Below, one piece after another: positions 35,797 to 48,653 of a DNA stretch of 64,000 bases. The notes beneath the pieces are model-generated. The model was not told where the DNA came from. It saw only the letters and a program-made list of their open reading frames with translations, and ran no database searches. This stretch comes from Haematobia irritans. Its lineage: Eukaryota; Arthropoda; Insecta; Diptera; Muscidae. How positions within the stretch are numbered: position 1 is the first letter of the stretch; every line of letters begins with the position of its first letter. Where the stretch lies: assembly GCF_050003625.1 (NCBI RefSeq), contig NC_134399.1:37402671-37466670 (forward strand), read 5' to 3'. The position numbers and the translations under genes were made by a program.

Positions 35797-36816
35797 TAAT
35801 ACGATGACATGGGGGGAAATAGGCCAACGACTTATTCTTTTGCACCGGATTGACCCGATGGGTCCAACTCATCGGCCAGCGGCTGCCACAACAGTGTACG
35901 GGTTGTTTCGTACGTCTTTGTGTGTTGGAGAAGGTTCATCATAGAGAGAAACCCTGGACCATAGAACTGTTCGGTCTGCCGAAATCTGATTCACCACCTT
36001 TCGGTGAGGTGTAACCCGTGCTTGGAAAGGGTGCACTTCCGGAATTGCTCTGACATAACATCGCTGCGGGAGTTTAGTCAAACTGACTACGTGGCAGGAT
36101 GCTGTGCCAACAACAACAGCAGTGGGTCATCAGATTATGCGACCCCCGACATCTCCCGCACAACAATATTCTCCGCCGCAGCATCTAACACCCAATATGC
36201 ATGTACCAGTTTGGGATAGTGCTCCGAGGTAAGATTAGTAAGATTGTGACTTTATAAATCGGAAGAGGATCAGCGTCTCAGCGATTCAAGAGACTCAGCT
36301 GAATGTTACCTGCAGCAGAGCAGAGCAGATAGATTACTTCACATTATGCACGGTGAACGAAGAGGCTTGCTTAGAGCACCTGAAGTAATGTAGCTTAGCT
36401 CATCGCATTCGTGGTCTCCGAGCCGATGATACACCACAACTTACCATAACCGAAGTTACCAATGTCATCAACAGCGCGAAATCATCTAAGGTGCTGGGCC
36501 CCGACCGAATTCGAATCCCATTATACCCGATGTCAGGAAAATGAGTAGGGTGAGTCCATTACTAAAGTCAGGCAAAGACTCGAATAAAGGTGAATCGTAC
36601 AGACCGATATCCATTCTCTCGCAAGAAGCCAAGACACTTGAGACAGTGGCCAATTTCCCTTCCCAGCTGCTAATCATCAACATGGCAACCGGGCCTATTG
36701 TTGGGGACATATGCGATCGATTGAACGTCTACCTCGCTGATCTTACCAGTTATTTCACAGCTAGAAACCTGAGGATATCTCCCACCAAATCCTCAGCCAC
36801 ACTATTTACTACATGC
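35797..36816 (+). pseudogene. Jockey-like LINE relic, gag and reverse transcriptase pieces
   Basis: Around 36110-36230 one frame reads a Pro/Gln-rich gag-like segment (QIMRPPTSPAQQYSPPQHL). From about 36430 follow pieces of a Jockey-type reverse transcriptase: LTITEVTNVINSAKSSKVLG, PLLKSGKDSNKGESYRPISI, then LNVYLADLTSYFTARNLRIS with PTKSSATLFTT. Stops and frameshifts separate them, and the middle of the RT domain (including the catalytic YxDD) is deleted between 36630 and 36690. The copy ends at an inserted AT-rich MITE. Confidence 0.7.
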
Positions 36817-36818
36817 AC

Positions 36819-37107
36819 AGAAAAAAAAATTCACGAAAATTTTTCCAATTAAAATCTTAATTGAGTTTTAAAAAATATTCAATTAAAAATTTAATTGATT
36901 CAACAAATTTTTTAATTGAAATAAAAATCAATCACACAAATTAATAGTATCAATTAAATATTTAATTGGATCAATTAATTTTTTAATTGACTGTCAATTA
37001 ATTTTTTAATTGATACTATCAATTCTGTGATTGAAGACATTTCAATTAAAAAATTAATTGGATCAATTAATTTCGTGATTGAATCAGAAAAAAAATTTTT
37101 TGTGTGT
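36819..37107. mobile_element. AT-rich MITE family E in a LINE relic
   Basis: About 289 bp starting 'cacagaaaaaaaaattcacg' and ending 'gattgaatcagaaaaaaaat' + 'tttttgtgtg', with many 'ttaattg/caattaa' words giving strong potential to fold. LINE-derived sequence lies on both sides. Confidence 0.6.
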
Positions 37108-37276
37108 GGGCATGGATATCCTTTATGCGGAAACCAAGATAATCCCAGTGCGTAGATACAAGTACATCTTGTCAAATCAGAACCTCTTGGGTTGCTATAG
37201 AAGTTGCTATCCAAATCACCATCTTGTGGACAGGCAACCACCACCAAGAATGTTAGCGTTGATCTTCACCTTCTAG

Positions 37277-37444
37277 AGCGCAAGATCCAGTGTTACAAAA
37301 GAGAACCTCTAGATCAGGCAGCATACCAGACAGGATTCATGAGGATACTGTAGCTGAAGCGGTGAGAAGCTACAAGGTTAATCCTGTTCCCGTAGCTCGA
37401 CCACCGCCCATAGCACCGTAGGAGAGAGACCTCCCACGGCAGGT
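37277..37444 (+). pseudogene. Jockey-like LINE C-terminal relic
   Basis: Matches the relic at 23935-24298 in the opposite orientation: [19 protein letters not shown], then ARPPPIAP, a stop, and ERDLPRQVVLV. The preceding 37108-37276 could not be assigned. Confidence 0.65.
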
Positions 37445-37480
37445 AGTTTTAGTCTAAGGCATTCCATGCAAATTGGATAA

Positions 37481-38040
37481 CAATTGAGGTGTCTAGACGT
37501 TCAAGAGATTAAATTGGGAGATCGGACCGATACGCCTATAGATTTCCAAATTCAAACAAATGGACCGATTCGCAACGTCTGGTTTATGGACCAAAATACC
37601 TCTAGACCTAAAAATTTGTATTTCTAGACAGACATGCAAGAAATTAATTCCAGAGATCGGTCTATATGGGGGTTATACCAAAACATGGACCGATACATAC
37701 CATCTTCGGCACACTCTATATCTAGGTTTTGTATTCTAGGCACTTCGGCTAATAATTGGGTGTCTAGACGCTTCAGAAGTCAAATCGGGATGTCGGTCTA
37801 CATGGAGCTATACCAAAACATGGACCGATTCACACGATCTTGTTTATGGACCCAAAATACCTCTAGGTTTTAAATTTCAAACAAATCGGATAAACATTGG
37901 GATGTCTAGGCGCTTAAGAAACCAAATCGGTTCTGCGCACCTATTTAAGGACCTTAAACACATCTTGATTTTGAATTTCATGCAAATCGTATAAAAATTG
38001 CAGAGTCGGTTTGTATGGGGCTATATGAAAATCTGAACCG
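37481..38040. repeat. Degenerate tandem repeat, about 139-bp unit
   Basis: Phrases 'gggtgtctagacgcttcaga', 'aaatcgggatgtcggtctac', 'accaaaacatggaccgattc' and 'ggacccaaaatacctctagg' recur with starts at about 37481, 37620, 37760 and 37898. About four units, well diverged. 38041-38266 shows nothing further. Confidence 0.6.
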
Positions 38041-38495
38041 ATATGGCCGTCTTCGATCTGGACTGATATCGCCCATCATCGAACTGCAGACAAAAACGAG
38101 ATTGTGAAAACTTCAGCACGATCGCTTCATTATTGAAGACGGTAGCATGATTACAACAGACAGAAGAAGGTAGAACTCGACCAAAAAATCGGCATTTGCC
38201 CAAAAATCGATAATCGGCCTTGGGCGTCAAGAAGCCGATTAACCGAAGTTTTTTGAATAATTTATTTATTTATTTTATTTTATTTCATATATTTTATAAA
38301 TAAATTTACAAAATATATTGATAGGGTGCCGGATAGCAGAGATCATATGCACCCATCCATTTCCAAAAAAGTACAAGTTAACTTAACTAAACTAATCTAT
38401 GACATAAAAAAAAAAAAACATTAGAATAGAAATAAAAGTAGATCAAGAAATTAAAAAATTAAAAAAGACTATATTATTTAAAACTGTTTTCTGTT

Positions 38496-41400
38496 CTAAA
38501 TGTCACATATGTTATGGATCCGAAGTGAAGCCCGAATCTTTGGAAGCATATCGGCTCTGGAGCAATCTAATAATTCAGTCAATGTAGAGTCAGTCCTTGA
38601 GGAAGCACATTCAGCAAGGATATGTTTGACCGTAAGAGGGATGAAACAAAATTGACACATAACAGCCTCAGTATCGTCATAATAATGTCTTGTGTTAAAA
38701 ATACACTTGTTAACTCTAAGTCGGGAAAGGAAAATACACTCGGGCCTACTGAAAGAGGGATAATAATTCGGTCGATCCAATGATGGGTTGACCTCATGAA
38801 GAAAAGTCGTCGATTGACTCCAACAATTCATGTCCTTCCTTCGTCTCGCGGCCCGAAAAGGGGTGATAATCGATACGGGAAAAGAGGGAGGGTCAGAAAA
38901 GTGCGGGAGAGACAATGCCTTCCTAGCAGCTCTATCCGCGTACTCATTACCCCCTATGCCGATATGGGACGGAATCCAGAGGAGTGTAACTTCCGAAGAC
39001 AGGGGGATAGAAAAAATAGAGTCGAAAGTTCCCCAACGGTTATTATGAGCGGATCTCATCACACTTAAACTATCAATACAAAGAAGAGTCCTACCTCCGA
39101 CGTCAGACGCAAAGTCGAGGGCAGACATCAAACCTGCCAATTCAGCAGTAAAAATTCCAGTGCCATCAGGTAGTCTAGCGCTGATTATAGACTCAAATGC
39201 ACCATCGGAATTACGTCTAACCACTGAATAAGAAGTGCGAGTCCCATCGAACGAACCGTCTGTAAACAATACGTTATCAGGTCGAAGAGCATCGACCTTC
39301 TCTAGAAAAAGTGTCTTGAAGCAGACGGAATTCGTGTCACTCTTCTTATATGTCGACAGACCGAAGTCAAATTTAAAATTCCTAGCCTGGGGCCTTGCAC
39401 GACGTGGTCTATTAGGTATCCTTATACCATACTCATTCAAAAGGCCCAAAATCCTGTCAATGGAGGTGGGTCTACCATGTGTATCAAACTCAATGTGACG
39501 CCAAAAGGTATCATGCAGTCCGTCAGAGGGCAAAGTTATGGATCTAGAGGCCAGGTTCATAGAGTTCTTCTCCAAAAGAGACAGACAAATCTGCCCTCAA
39601 TTCTCAGAGCCTCCACAGGTGTGGCACGAAGAAGTCCGGTTGCAGTACGAAAACATTCGTTAAGAGACGCATTCAGGGCTGAAATATTCGACCTCGATGT
39701 CCAGCCATAAATCGTCACCACATGAGAGAGTACACCCGAGGTCAATGCTCTACAGATGTTGACGGCAGTATCCATATGGGGTCCCCTGGATCTGGGACAA
39801 ATCAATTTCATCAGATTATTAATCTCCGTAAGTCTGTTTCTCAGCCTCTTGACATGCCTATCCCATAAAAGATTCCTAGAGAAGATCAACCCAAGTATTC
39901 TCAGCTCATCCTCGACCGGTACGTCAGAGTCCCCCAGTGAGACATGTTCAATACGACACCCTCTCCGCCTACAAACGTGTGTAAGCACTGCTGAAAAATA
40001 AACTTTGGAGATTAAAGAATTCAAATTTGAAATGAAAAATAGAAAAGGAACCCTTTTGAAATATGTATGGGAGAGAGAAAAATAAAATTTTAATTTGTGT
40101 TAAGAAATTGAAAATAAAAGATCGTTTCTTTGAAAAGTCTTATACGTGTAAGGCCTCCGTCTTTTCAATAGGAATTACTGCACCCGATGATGCCGCCCAA
40201 TCCTGTACGGCCTGATTGAAATCAGAAAGGCAAAGCTCAACATCTTCTGGGTCACCAGAAGAGACGGCAAAAATATTGTCCGCGTAGATGCCGACAAAGT
40301 CAACACCCTCAACCGCGGAGACGGCTCTGCTCAGTGAATTCGCATAAACATTGTAAAGGAATACAGAGAGAGGCGAACCCTGGGGCAGCCCATTATCAAG
40401 TGGAAAAGAGTCCGAGAGATATCCGTCGATCTTGATTAAGATCCTACGGCCAGAGAGAAACGATAATAATAAATGAAGCAAACGCTTCGGCACACCCCAT
40501 CTATTAAGCTCAACTATAATTCCAGTAATAACCACTCGGTCAAAAGCCTTTTCCAAATCTTGTGAGATAACCAGACTGTGTCTGCCAGCTGACAGATTCG
40601 AACGTAGGATCTCCTCCATCTCATGACACAAGGTATGTACACCACGTCGTGGCAAAAAAGCATGTTGATTCAACGCAAATAAATGGACAGTCTCTTGTAA
40701 AAAACGTCTGACCAGTAATTTCTCGAGAACTTTGGAAATGACAGATATTAAAGAAATGGGTCTATAACCCTCAAGACCACCTGGGTCTTTACCTCGTTTC
40801 GGTATCGGACAGAGGACAGCTATCTTCCAATCATGAGGGAAAGTACCTGATAACAATATCATATTATAAAGTCCGCAGAGCCTCTTCCTAAAATCCAACG
40901 GAGCATTCCTTATCATAGGGTAAGTGATCCTATCCAATGAGGGCGTAGACCCCCTCAGAGTGGAAAGGGTGTCGTCAAGTTCACGAACGTCAATAGGACG
41001 TATGAGGCCTGGAAAAACCTCAGTGTACGTCTCCAGTCGACGAATATCAAGCTGATATTTGGAATCCATCACCATTTGGTCAAATGCGTCGTCCGAGCTA
41101 AGTGAGCTCCAGTAGTTACCAAATCCATTCGCAATGTCGCGAGGATGTGAAAAATTCACGCCGTCGATCCTGACAGCGGGAAAGTTCCTAACTCTGGCTG
41201 TCCTCAATTTAGTGACCCTGTTCCACAGGATCCTCACGTCCAAAAAGGGATTCAAAGAATTCAAAAAGTTAGTCCAAGTCTGTCTTTTCGATAGTTTACA
41301 TTCCCTTCTAACAAGCGAGCAAGACCTCCTGTAAGTAATACAATTATCCGCACTACGGAACCGCTTGAAGTCCCTCCAAGCTTTGGATCTCTGACGAATC

Positions 41401-42304
41401 AGCTTAGAAATGAGAGAATTAAACCAAACTGGCCTAGGTCTCGGGGTTGGCCTTCTCGTAGAAGGCATAGACTCATTGGCGGACCTCCTGAGCAAGCGTT
41501 TGACCTGGGCTGCCTCCCTGTTGATGTTATCGGAGGAATGGAAGATGGAGTTATATTGTGTAACCTTGGACTGAAAAAGAGACCAGTCAGCTCTGGAGTC
41601 TATAAAACGGGGGATAAATCCCCGTTTTGGCGTAGAATGGTGGGTGGAGATCTTGATGGGAAAATGATCGCCAGATTCCGGTAGCTCCAAGCAAGTCCAG
41701 CTCAGATAGGGCGCAAGAGCAGAATCGCACATCGTAACATCAACCGCAGTGAGGGTATTACGTGTATTCAATAGAGTAGGTGATCCGTCGTTAAGAATCA
41801 AAAGACCCCTATCATTCGCGAAATTCCCCCAAAGCTCACCACTACGGGAGGTAAAAGCCGAACCCCAAAGTGTGTTCTGAGCATTCAAATCCCCGAGAAC
41901 AAGTCGGTGACCCGCGGCAAAATCATCAATCTGATGGATAATGTCCCGACTAACCCTAAGGTCGCATTCCTTGTAAATATTGGTAATCGACAAAGTGTTG
42001 CCAAAGTCGATGGTCACCGTCTGGAAAAGTAGATCCCCGAGGAGGTGGTGTGTCGCGATACATTCAATCCGTTACTCACGAAAATCGCTGTTCCCGACTT
42101 AGAGTATGTGTATTCCTTATTATGATGAAATGACCTGTAAAGTGGGAGATGTAATAGATGTAAGTCCCTCGACGTGATATGTGTTTCCTGAAGTACTATA
42201 ATGTCCGGACGGTGTAAGGATACGAGAAGCTCCAGGGCGTATTTATTATTCAGAAAGCCCTGAATATTCCATTGAAGTATGGTGACATTTAGATCAAAAA
42301 CCAT
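38496..42304 (-). pseudogene. I-like LINE ORF2, broken
   Basis: Endonuclease: LQWNIQGFLNNK, LQETHI and LGDLNAQN, continuing into GDHFPI. Reverse transcriptase: PIPKRGKDPGGLEGYRPISL, SQDLEKAFDRV, GLPQGSPLS and the YADN active site (second Asp changed to Asn). RNase H: LFTDGSFDG, FTAELAG, LCIDSLS and GNEYADRAAR, so its acidic residues are intact. Frame breaks: near 42020, at 39977-40145 (insertion), and a 1-nt shift near 39565. The protein acts, when intact, in target-primed reverse transcription in the nucleus. Confidence 0.85.
39977..40145 (-). other. 169-bp insertion inside LINE ORF2
   Basis: Removing these bases restores the expected EKTEALH-VCRRRGC reading. The insert is AT-rich, begins GTATAAG and contains tttatttttcagcag near its end, so it resembles an intron. 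It is followed by a second copy of CTTACAC(AC)GT. Splicing at these sites would not preserve the frame. Confidence 0.55.
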
Positions 42305-42387
42305 AAGAAATTAATAAAAAAAAAACATAAATTATGCACATTCAAGGGAACAATATTAAGAAATAATGAAATTAAAAAGTGATAAAA

Positions 42388-43884
42388 TTAAGTCTTGTAT
42401 AGTGGATTTGAAGAGGTTTTCTTAAAAGTATCAGGTGAAATTAAAACATTTAAGTTGGGAAATTTTTTATATGCCTGACTGCAAGGCGATAGGGAGTTAT
42501 CCAAATCGTTAGGTTCTGAATTGTCAGGAGAATTTGAATCTTTTGTTTCAGATGATGGCGTTTTTGAATACGGCAAGGCAGGGTTTGATGTATCTGTGGG
42601 AAGATCAAATTCGTCCATTGTAAAGTCAGTAATTGGAATATCTTGCGTGTCAGAAGAAACGGAAGTTATTTTGTTGGAAGAAGTTGATGTTTGTTTTACT
42701 AAATTGTTGGAAGGTGTAGAGTTGTGTTGAGCTGTCTTAGAGACTGGTGAGGCGGTTGAGAGTTCTTGTAGAATTATTTTTGAGGTAGACGATTGAATTA
42801 TGGGGTTGAGTTTTACGTTAGGTGTGATAGAAGTGGTGTTTTGATTGTTATTGGTGATTGTTGATCCTTCTATAGTTTGTTCCTGGCTAGTATTCAGGTC
42901 AGCGGAAGGAACTACGGTTAGTCTTTCATTGTTAGATGATAACATTTGGGCATATGACTGTCTTGGGGTAGAAGCTTCAATGAGGTGTGCAGACGGGTCT
43001 TCGTTGAAAATGCGCCAAGCTTCACGAGCTGTACAACGGAAGTTTATTTTTATTTTGTTGACTGATTTATGTTCCAAAAAACTTTGGCATTTACTGTCGT
43101 TAGATGAATGAGTATCAATATTGCAGTTAACACAGAATTTTTTTCCACAAATTTCATGACTCGTAGTCACACCACATATCTGGCAAACCTGTATTCGTTT
43201 ACAATGATTCTTGGTGTGTCCCAGACGCTGACATTTTTTACACCGAAGAGGATTTGGAATGTATTCGTTAACAATCACTTCTTGATATCCAACTTTCATA
43301 CGTTTTGGTGGATGTATATCGTCAAAAGTTATCACAGCGGCGCCGGTAGCAACCAGTTGTTTGTTTTCGTTTGCCATGATCTTACGGACGTTTGAAATTG
43401 AAGGCATGTCTTTCTTTAATTCTGCAAGCAATTCGTCTTCAGGTATATTGATGATTTTTTTGCAAAATATTCTCCCGAAGGATGAATTAAGTGTTTTATG
43501 AAGAGAAAATTTCACTGGAATCGAATCAATATATTTTGCGTTCAAAAATTTTTGGGCTGCTTTGAGATTGTTGGCCTTGATAAGAAGATCACCACTTTTT
43601 AACTCTGTAACTTCTGCATAGTCTTTACTAATGTGTGTTAATCCACGTCCAATCTGGAATACGTTGTGAGCTCCAAGTGATTTGGTTTCATTAGTAGCAT
43701 CAGTTGATATAGCAGTTGCAATTAAAAATCTAGGAAGGTGATCGTAATTTGGTAGTGTATTGCTTAAATTGGGGAAGTCATTTGGATCTAATACGCTGCG
43801 TTTGGTTCCAGCAAGCTTTCGCCTTTTGTTTGTTGGGTCCAGCGCACTGAACCTATTATAGTTGGGGGGATGAACCCCATTCAT
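42388..43884 (-). CDS. I-like LINE ORF1 (gag-like, zinc knuckles)
   Basis: An intact 498-codon ORF starting MNGVHPPNYNRFSALDP. The middle carries an RRM-like region, then three cysteine clusters (CKKCQRLGHTKNHC, CQICGVTTSHEIC, CVNCNIDTHSSNDSKC), the arrangement known in I-factor ORF1, which binds element RNA and acts as a chaperone. A long Ser/Thr/Asn-rich C-terminal tail follows. It ends 84 bases before ORF2 on the same strand. Confidence 0.85.
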   Translation of the reverse strand: MNGVHPPNYNRFSALDPTNKRRKLAGTKRSVLDPNDFPNLSNTLPNYDHLPRFLIATAISTDATNETKSLGAHNVFQIGRGLTHISKDYAEVTELKSGDLLIKANNLKAAQKFLNAKYIDSIPVKFSLHKTLNSSFGRIFCKKIINIPEDELLAELKKDMPSISNVRKIMANENKQLVATGAAVITFDDIHPPKRMKVGYQEVIVNEYIPNPLRCKKCQRLGHTKNHCKRIQVCQICGVTTSHEICGKKFCVNCNIDTHSSNDSKCQSFLEHKSVNKIKINFRCTAREAWRIFNEDPSAHLIEASTPRQSYAQMLSSNNERLTVVPSADLNTSQEQTIEGSTITNNNQNTTSITPNVKLNPIIQSSTSKIILQELSTASPVSKTAQHNSTPSNNLVKQTSTSSNKITSVSSDTQDIPITDFTMDEFDLPTDTSNPALPYSKTPSSETKDSNSPDNSEPNDLDNSLSPCSQAYKKFPNLNVLISPDTFKKTSSNPLYKT

Positions 43885-44083
43885 TTCGGTATATTAAAGC
43901 CCAATACAGGAGAAGAGTTATTAAATCTTCTTTAAACAAAAAAATTAACTCCAAAAAACAAATAGAAAGAGACAGGTATAGTTTCAGTACAAGAGTACAC
44001 AACAATAATCGCCCGTGTCACAGAAAACAGATGTTTACTCGGCAAATGCCAGAACACGACTGATTTTTTTTGAATAATTTATT

Positions 44084-44481
44084 CCATATCGAATTCTCAT
44101 AGTGTTGAATTTAGTCAACCACATGGCATATTTAGTAAGGTAGTTTCAGAATTACAAAAACAAAAGTGCCATATTGAGACATTGATTGTCATTCAAACAA
44201 TTGTCCAAAGTAAAAGAACACATAAATGTAAAAATTTGTTTGGAACAATAACAAAAATCATTTTGGTAACTTATTTACAAACATAGCGCTCCTTTAATTG
44301 GAAAGAATTGGCCCAGCGTTTCTTCAATTTTTGGTGGCGTTGCCCTCCTCATTCGACAAATATTTGTGTCCACCTAGTGCCTGTTTTAGTTCTAAAACAA
44401 AGAGAGTTAGCACGGGGTCAAATCTAGAGGATACGGTGGAATTGGTAGCAGTTCGCGCTCCAATTCAATCAATTTGTTTGG
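44084..44481. other. Non-coding stretch between LINE copies
   Basis: About 400 bp without a recognisable gene or repeat. Confidence 0.4.
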
Positions 44482-45424
44482 TTAGGTTAGGTTAGGTTAA
44501 AGTGGCAGCCCGATTAAATTTCAGGCTCACTTAGACCATTGTGATACCACATTTAACTAAAAGTACCTATTACATATGGGCACTTCTAGTCTTAACCACT
44601 GAACCTTCTCTATTATTTACTTTTGTTGAACCAACCAGATTGCTCCAAAAAAATTAACAAACTGCTTAAGTTAACGTTTTCCAGCTCCGCCAGTAATCTA
44701 AAGCTATATGCTCCTAAAATTCGCTTACGCCTTACACAAAAAGCACACAAGAGGTGTTTAATTGATTCCTTTTCCTCCGCATCATGACAGCTCATACAAT
44801 AGTCATTATACTTCGCGCCAATAGTTTTTGCAAAATCGCCTATCAGGCAGCGACCCGTTATAGCAGATATCAGGAGTGATGTCTGACGTCTCGAGAACAT
44901 TAGCATATCTAGTGTGCGGTTTAAGTTGAAATGGGGCCATATTTGCTTGGTGTCGTTACAACCCTTGCAATTCTCCCATCGAACATTTGCCATCATAACA
45001 GCCTTCTCATGCAGTATGAGCTTGCAGGTAGCTAGGGGCATACCAACAAATTCTAGTTCCCCTGGAATATGTAAGGTAGCCCCTAGCCTTGCCAACTCAT
45101 CCGCTTCGCAGTTCCCCGGTATGTTCCTATGGCCAGGCACCCATATTAGGTGAATATTGTACTGCTCAGCCATCACATTGAGAGATTTGCGGCAGTCGAT
45201 GGCCGTTTTCGAGTTGAGGAACACAGATTCCAAGGAAATTATTGCAGGCTGACTGTCTGAGTATATATTAATGCCCACATTTTTTGGAACATTACTTCTC
45301 AGCCAATTCGCCACCTCTCTTATTGCTAATATTTCAGCCCGAAAAACACTACAGTGATTAGGTAATCTTTTCGCTATTCGAAGTTCCAGATCATTAGTAA
45401 AAACCAGATCATTAAAAAAAACCA
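44482..45424 (-). mobile_element. RNase-H LINE 3' fragment, copy a
   Basis: 5'-truncated copy of the LINE at 53526. The minus strand encodes an RNase H segment ([49 protein letters not shown]) and the zinc-like CMSCHDAEEKE...HLLC region. It ends in the shared tail and CCTAA repeats at 44482. The first catalytic Asp is lost at the truncated 5' end, where 'ccagatcatta' is duplicated. Confidence 0.8.
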
Positions 45425-45655
45425 TCTGTAAAAAAAAGAAAAATAGAAAAACGTAATTCCAAATTGAATTTAAAACTTACCGAAGTGCATATTGAATAAA
45501 AGGATTTTTCGATGTGTCCCCTTTTAACTTATAGCTGCGAAGCGCATTTCGCCGAATATTTGTCTTCCTAAAAAGGACGCACGGGGAAGTTTTTTGAATT
45601 CTTTCCGCAATGCATCTTCGATATGTTTAAATGCCTTTATTTTTTGCCTCTCATA

Positions 45656-46759
<1,104 letters not shown>

Positions 46760-46762
46760 TAA

Positions 46763-47562
46763 TATATACTCAGACAGTCAACCTGCAATAAAATCCTTGG
46801 ACTCTGTGTTCCTCAACTCGAAAACGGCCATCGACTGCCGCAAATATCTCAATGAGATGGCTGAGCAGTACAATATTCACCTAATATGGGTGCCTGGCCA
46901 TAGGAACATACCGGGGAACTGCGAAGCAGATGAGTTGGCAAGGCTAGGGACTACCTTACATATTCCAGGGGAACTAGAATTTGTTGGTATGCCCCTAGCT
47001 ACCTGCAAGCTCATACTGCGTGAGAAGGCTGTTATGATGGCAAATGTTCGATGGGAGAATTGCAAGGGTTGTAACGACACCAAGCAAATATGGCCCCATT
47101 TAAACTTAAACCGCACACTAGATTTGCTAGTGTTCTCGAGACGTCAGATATCACTCCTGATATCTGCTATAACGGGTCGCTGCCTGATAGGCGATTTTGC
47201 AAAAACTATAGGCGCGAAGTATAATGACTATTGTATGAGCTGTCATGATGCGGAGGAAAAGGAATCAATTAAACACCTCTTGTGTGAGTGTCCTGCATTT
47301 TGTGTAAAGCGCAAGTAACTTTTAGGAGCATATAGCTTCAGATAACTGGCGGATCTGGAAAACGTTAACTTAAGCAGTCTGCTAATGTTTTTGGTCTGGT
47401 TGGTTCAACAAAGAAAAATAATCAAGAAGGTTCAGCGGTTAAAACTAGAAGTGCCCATATGTAATAGGTACTTTTAGTTAATGTGGTATCACAATGGACT
47501 GAATAGTCTAAGTGAGCCTGAATCTTAATCGGGCTGCAACTTTAACCTAACCTGGGCCTCAC
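46763..47562 (+). mobile_element. RNase-H LINE 3' fragment, copy b
   Basis: Plus-strand copy of the same LINE, starting at 'atatactcagacagtcaacc', within the RNase H active-site region, and running through ADELARLGTTLHIPG to the tail cgggctgcaactttaaccta. It starts three bases from the ATG of the unknown minus-strand gene at 46759, a junction repeated at 48540. Confidence 0.85.
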
Positions 47563-47579
47563 TCGCCGGCTTCCGAACG

Positions 47580-47850
47580 AAATCATTCGCAGCATCATCA
47601 AAAACTTTTGTCTTCCTTGCTCGAATCTGTCGCATGGCGCATATAATCGATTGATGGTTTTATTATGCCTTCCGTTAATTGGATTTTTTGAATCCACCGA
47701 TGTAATGTTGTGCGTGATGGAAGAGGAAATCCTTTCCGATAAAGGTGTGTTCTCTTCAGGGATCTCTTAATTGAATTTTCAAATTTTCTTTTTCAAGCTG
47801 TTGCTTTTGGATAAGTTTTTTGTCCGCAGAGAAGTTTGGAGCTGAAGAAA
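47580..47850 (-). pseudogene. P-element-like transposase fragment
   Basis: The minus strand encodes [20 protein letters not shown] (coiled coil), a stop, then in a second frame KGFPLPSRTTLHRWIQKIQL followed by TEGI. This is the 'LP-x2-T-L-x-R-W-...-GI' segment seen near the start of the catalytic part of P-element/THAP9-type transposases. It parallels FALPNRRTIRSW...KPGI in the gene at 52544-53525. Two frame breaks are visible. Confidence 0.6.
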
Positions 47851-47955
47851 AAAAAATTTTTTAATGTAAAACATATTACATGGAGAATATTTCGATACGT
47901 GGTACAGGAGTTTTTATGGAATATTGTTAAAAATATTGTGGTGGGTAAATCCAGA

Positions 47956-48174
<219 letters not shown>

Positions 48175-48183
48175 ACGTGGATT

Positions 48184-48653
48184 TGGATCTTCATGTATCT
48201 TTTTCTTCTTTTCGGCTTTTTTTCCGAATACATGCAATACATTTTGAAGCTTGTTGCTGTAGAAAAGAATTTGCTTCCATCAACAAATCCTCTAAATTTG
48301 TCCTATATTCTTCCTGTGTTTCAAAATAAATAAAAATATATAAATTAAAATATGATAATAAAATTGAATAATATTTTAAGTTTACTTACCATCACGACGG
48401 TTTCATCCACATTTTCCAAATATTTTAAATGGATGTTTGTCAAAAATTTTTGGTACAATTTTTGCAAAAATTGGCATGTGTCCTCGGTCAAAGTTTTAAA
48501 ATTTTGCTTATAGAGTTTAATTTCTCTCAATATTGGCATTAATATATACTCAGACAGTCAACCTGCAATAAAATCCTTGGACTCTGTGTTCCTCAACTCG
48601 AAAACGGCCATCAACTGCCGCAAATATCTCAATGAGATGGCTGAGCAGTACAA
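48184..48653 (-). pseudogene. Duplicate of the unknown gene's first exons plus LINE scrap
   Basis: 48184-48539 is almost identical to 46388-46759 (same [17 protein letters not shown] start and [19 protein letters not shown] exon). A 17-bp deletion at about 48232 alters the downstream frame ([11 protein letters not shown] instead of [15 protein letters not shown]). It is followed at 48543-48653 by the same LINE junction as at 46763, cut off after 111 bases. Hence a segmental duplication with a period of about 1.78 kb. Confidence 0.75.

Larger units (their letters stand above)
38267..44065 (-). mobile_element. I-like LINE, nearly full length, defective
   Basis: A 5.8-kb non-LTR retrotransposon on the minus strand. 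It is bounded by an 18-bp direct repeat, TTTTTTGAATAATTTATT, at 38249-38266 and 44066-44083. It has a 5' UTR, ORF1 (gag-like), ORF2 (endonuclease, reverse transcriptase, RNase H) and a 3' tail of AAATA/AAATAAA units, as in I-clade elements. ORF2 carries at least two frameshifts and a 169-bp insertion, and the RT active site is YADN instead of YADD, so the copy is dead. Confidence 0.85.

Noticed and set aside
38579..39498. ORFs opposite or overlapping the LINE RNase H region
   Set aside because: Shadows of the ORF2 frame.
39991..40145. Genuine spliced intron in LINE ORF2
   Set aside because: GT...AG borders exist but splicing at them gives the wrong phase for the downstream frame. Kept only as an insertion.
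44914..45153. Small ORF antisense to RNase H, repeated at 46877 and 53969
   Set aside because: Shadow of the LINE RNase H frame, conserved only because the LINE copies are nearly identical.
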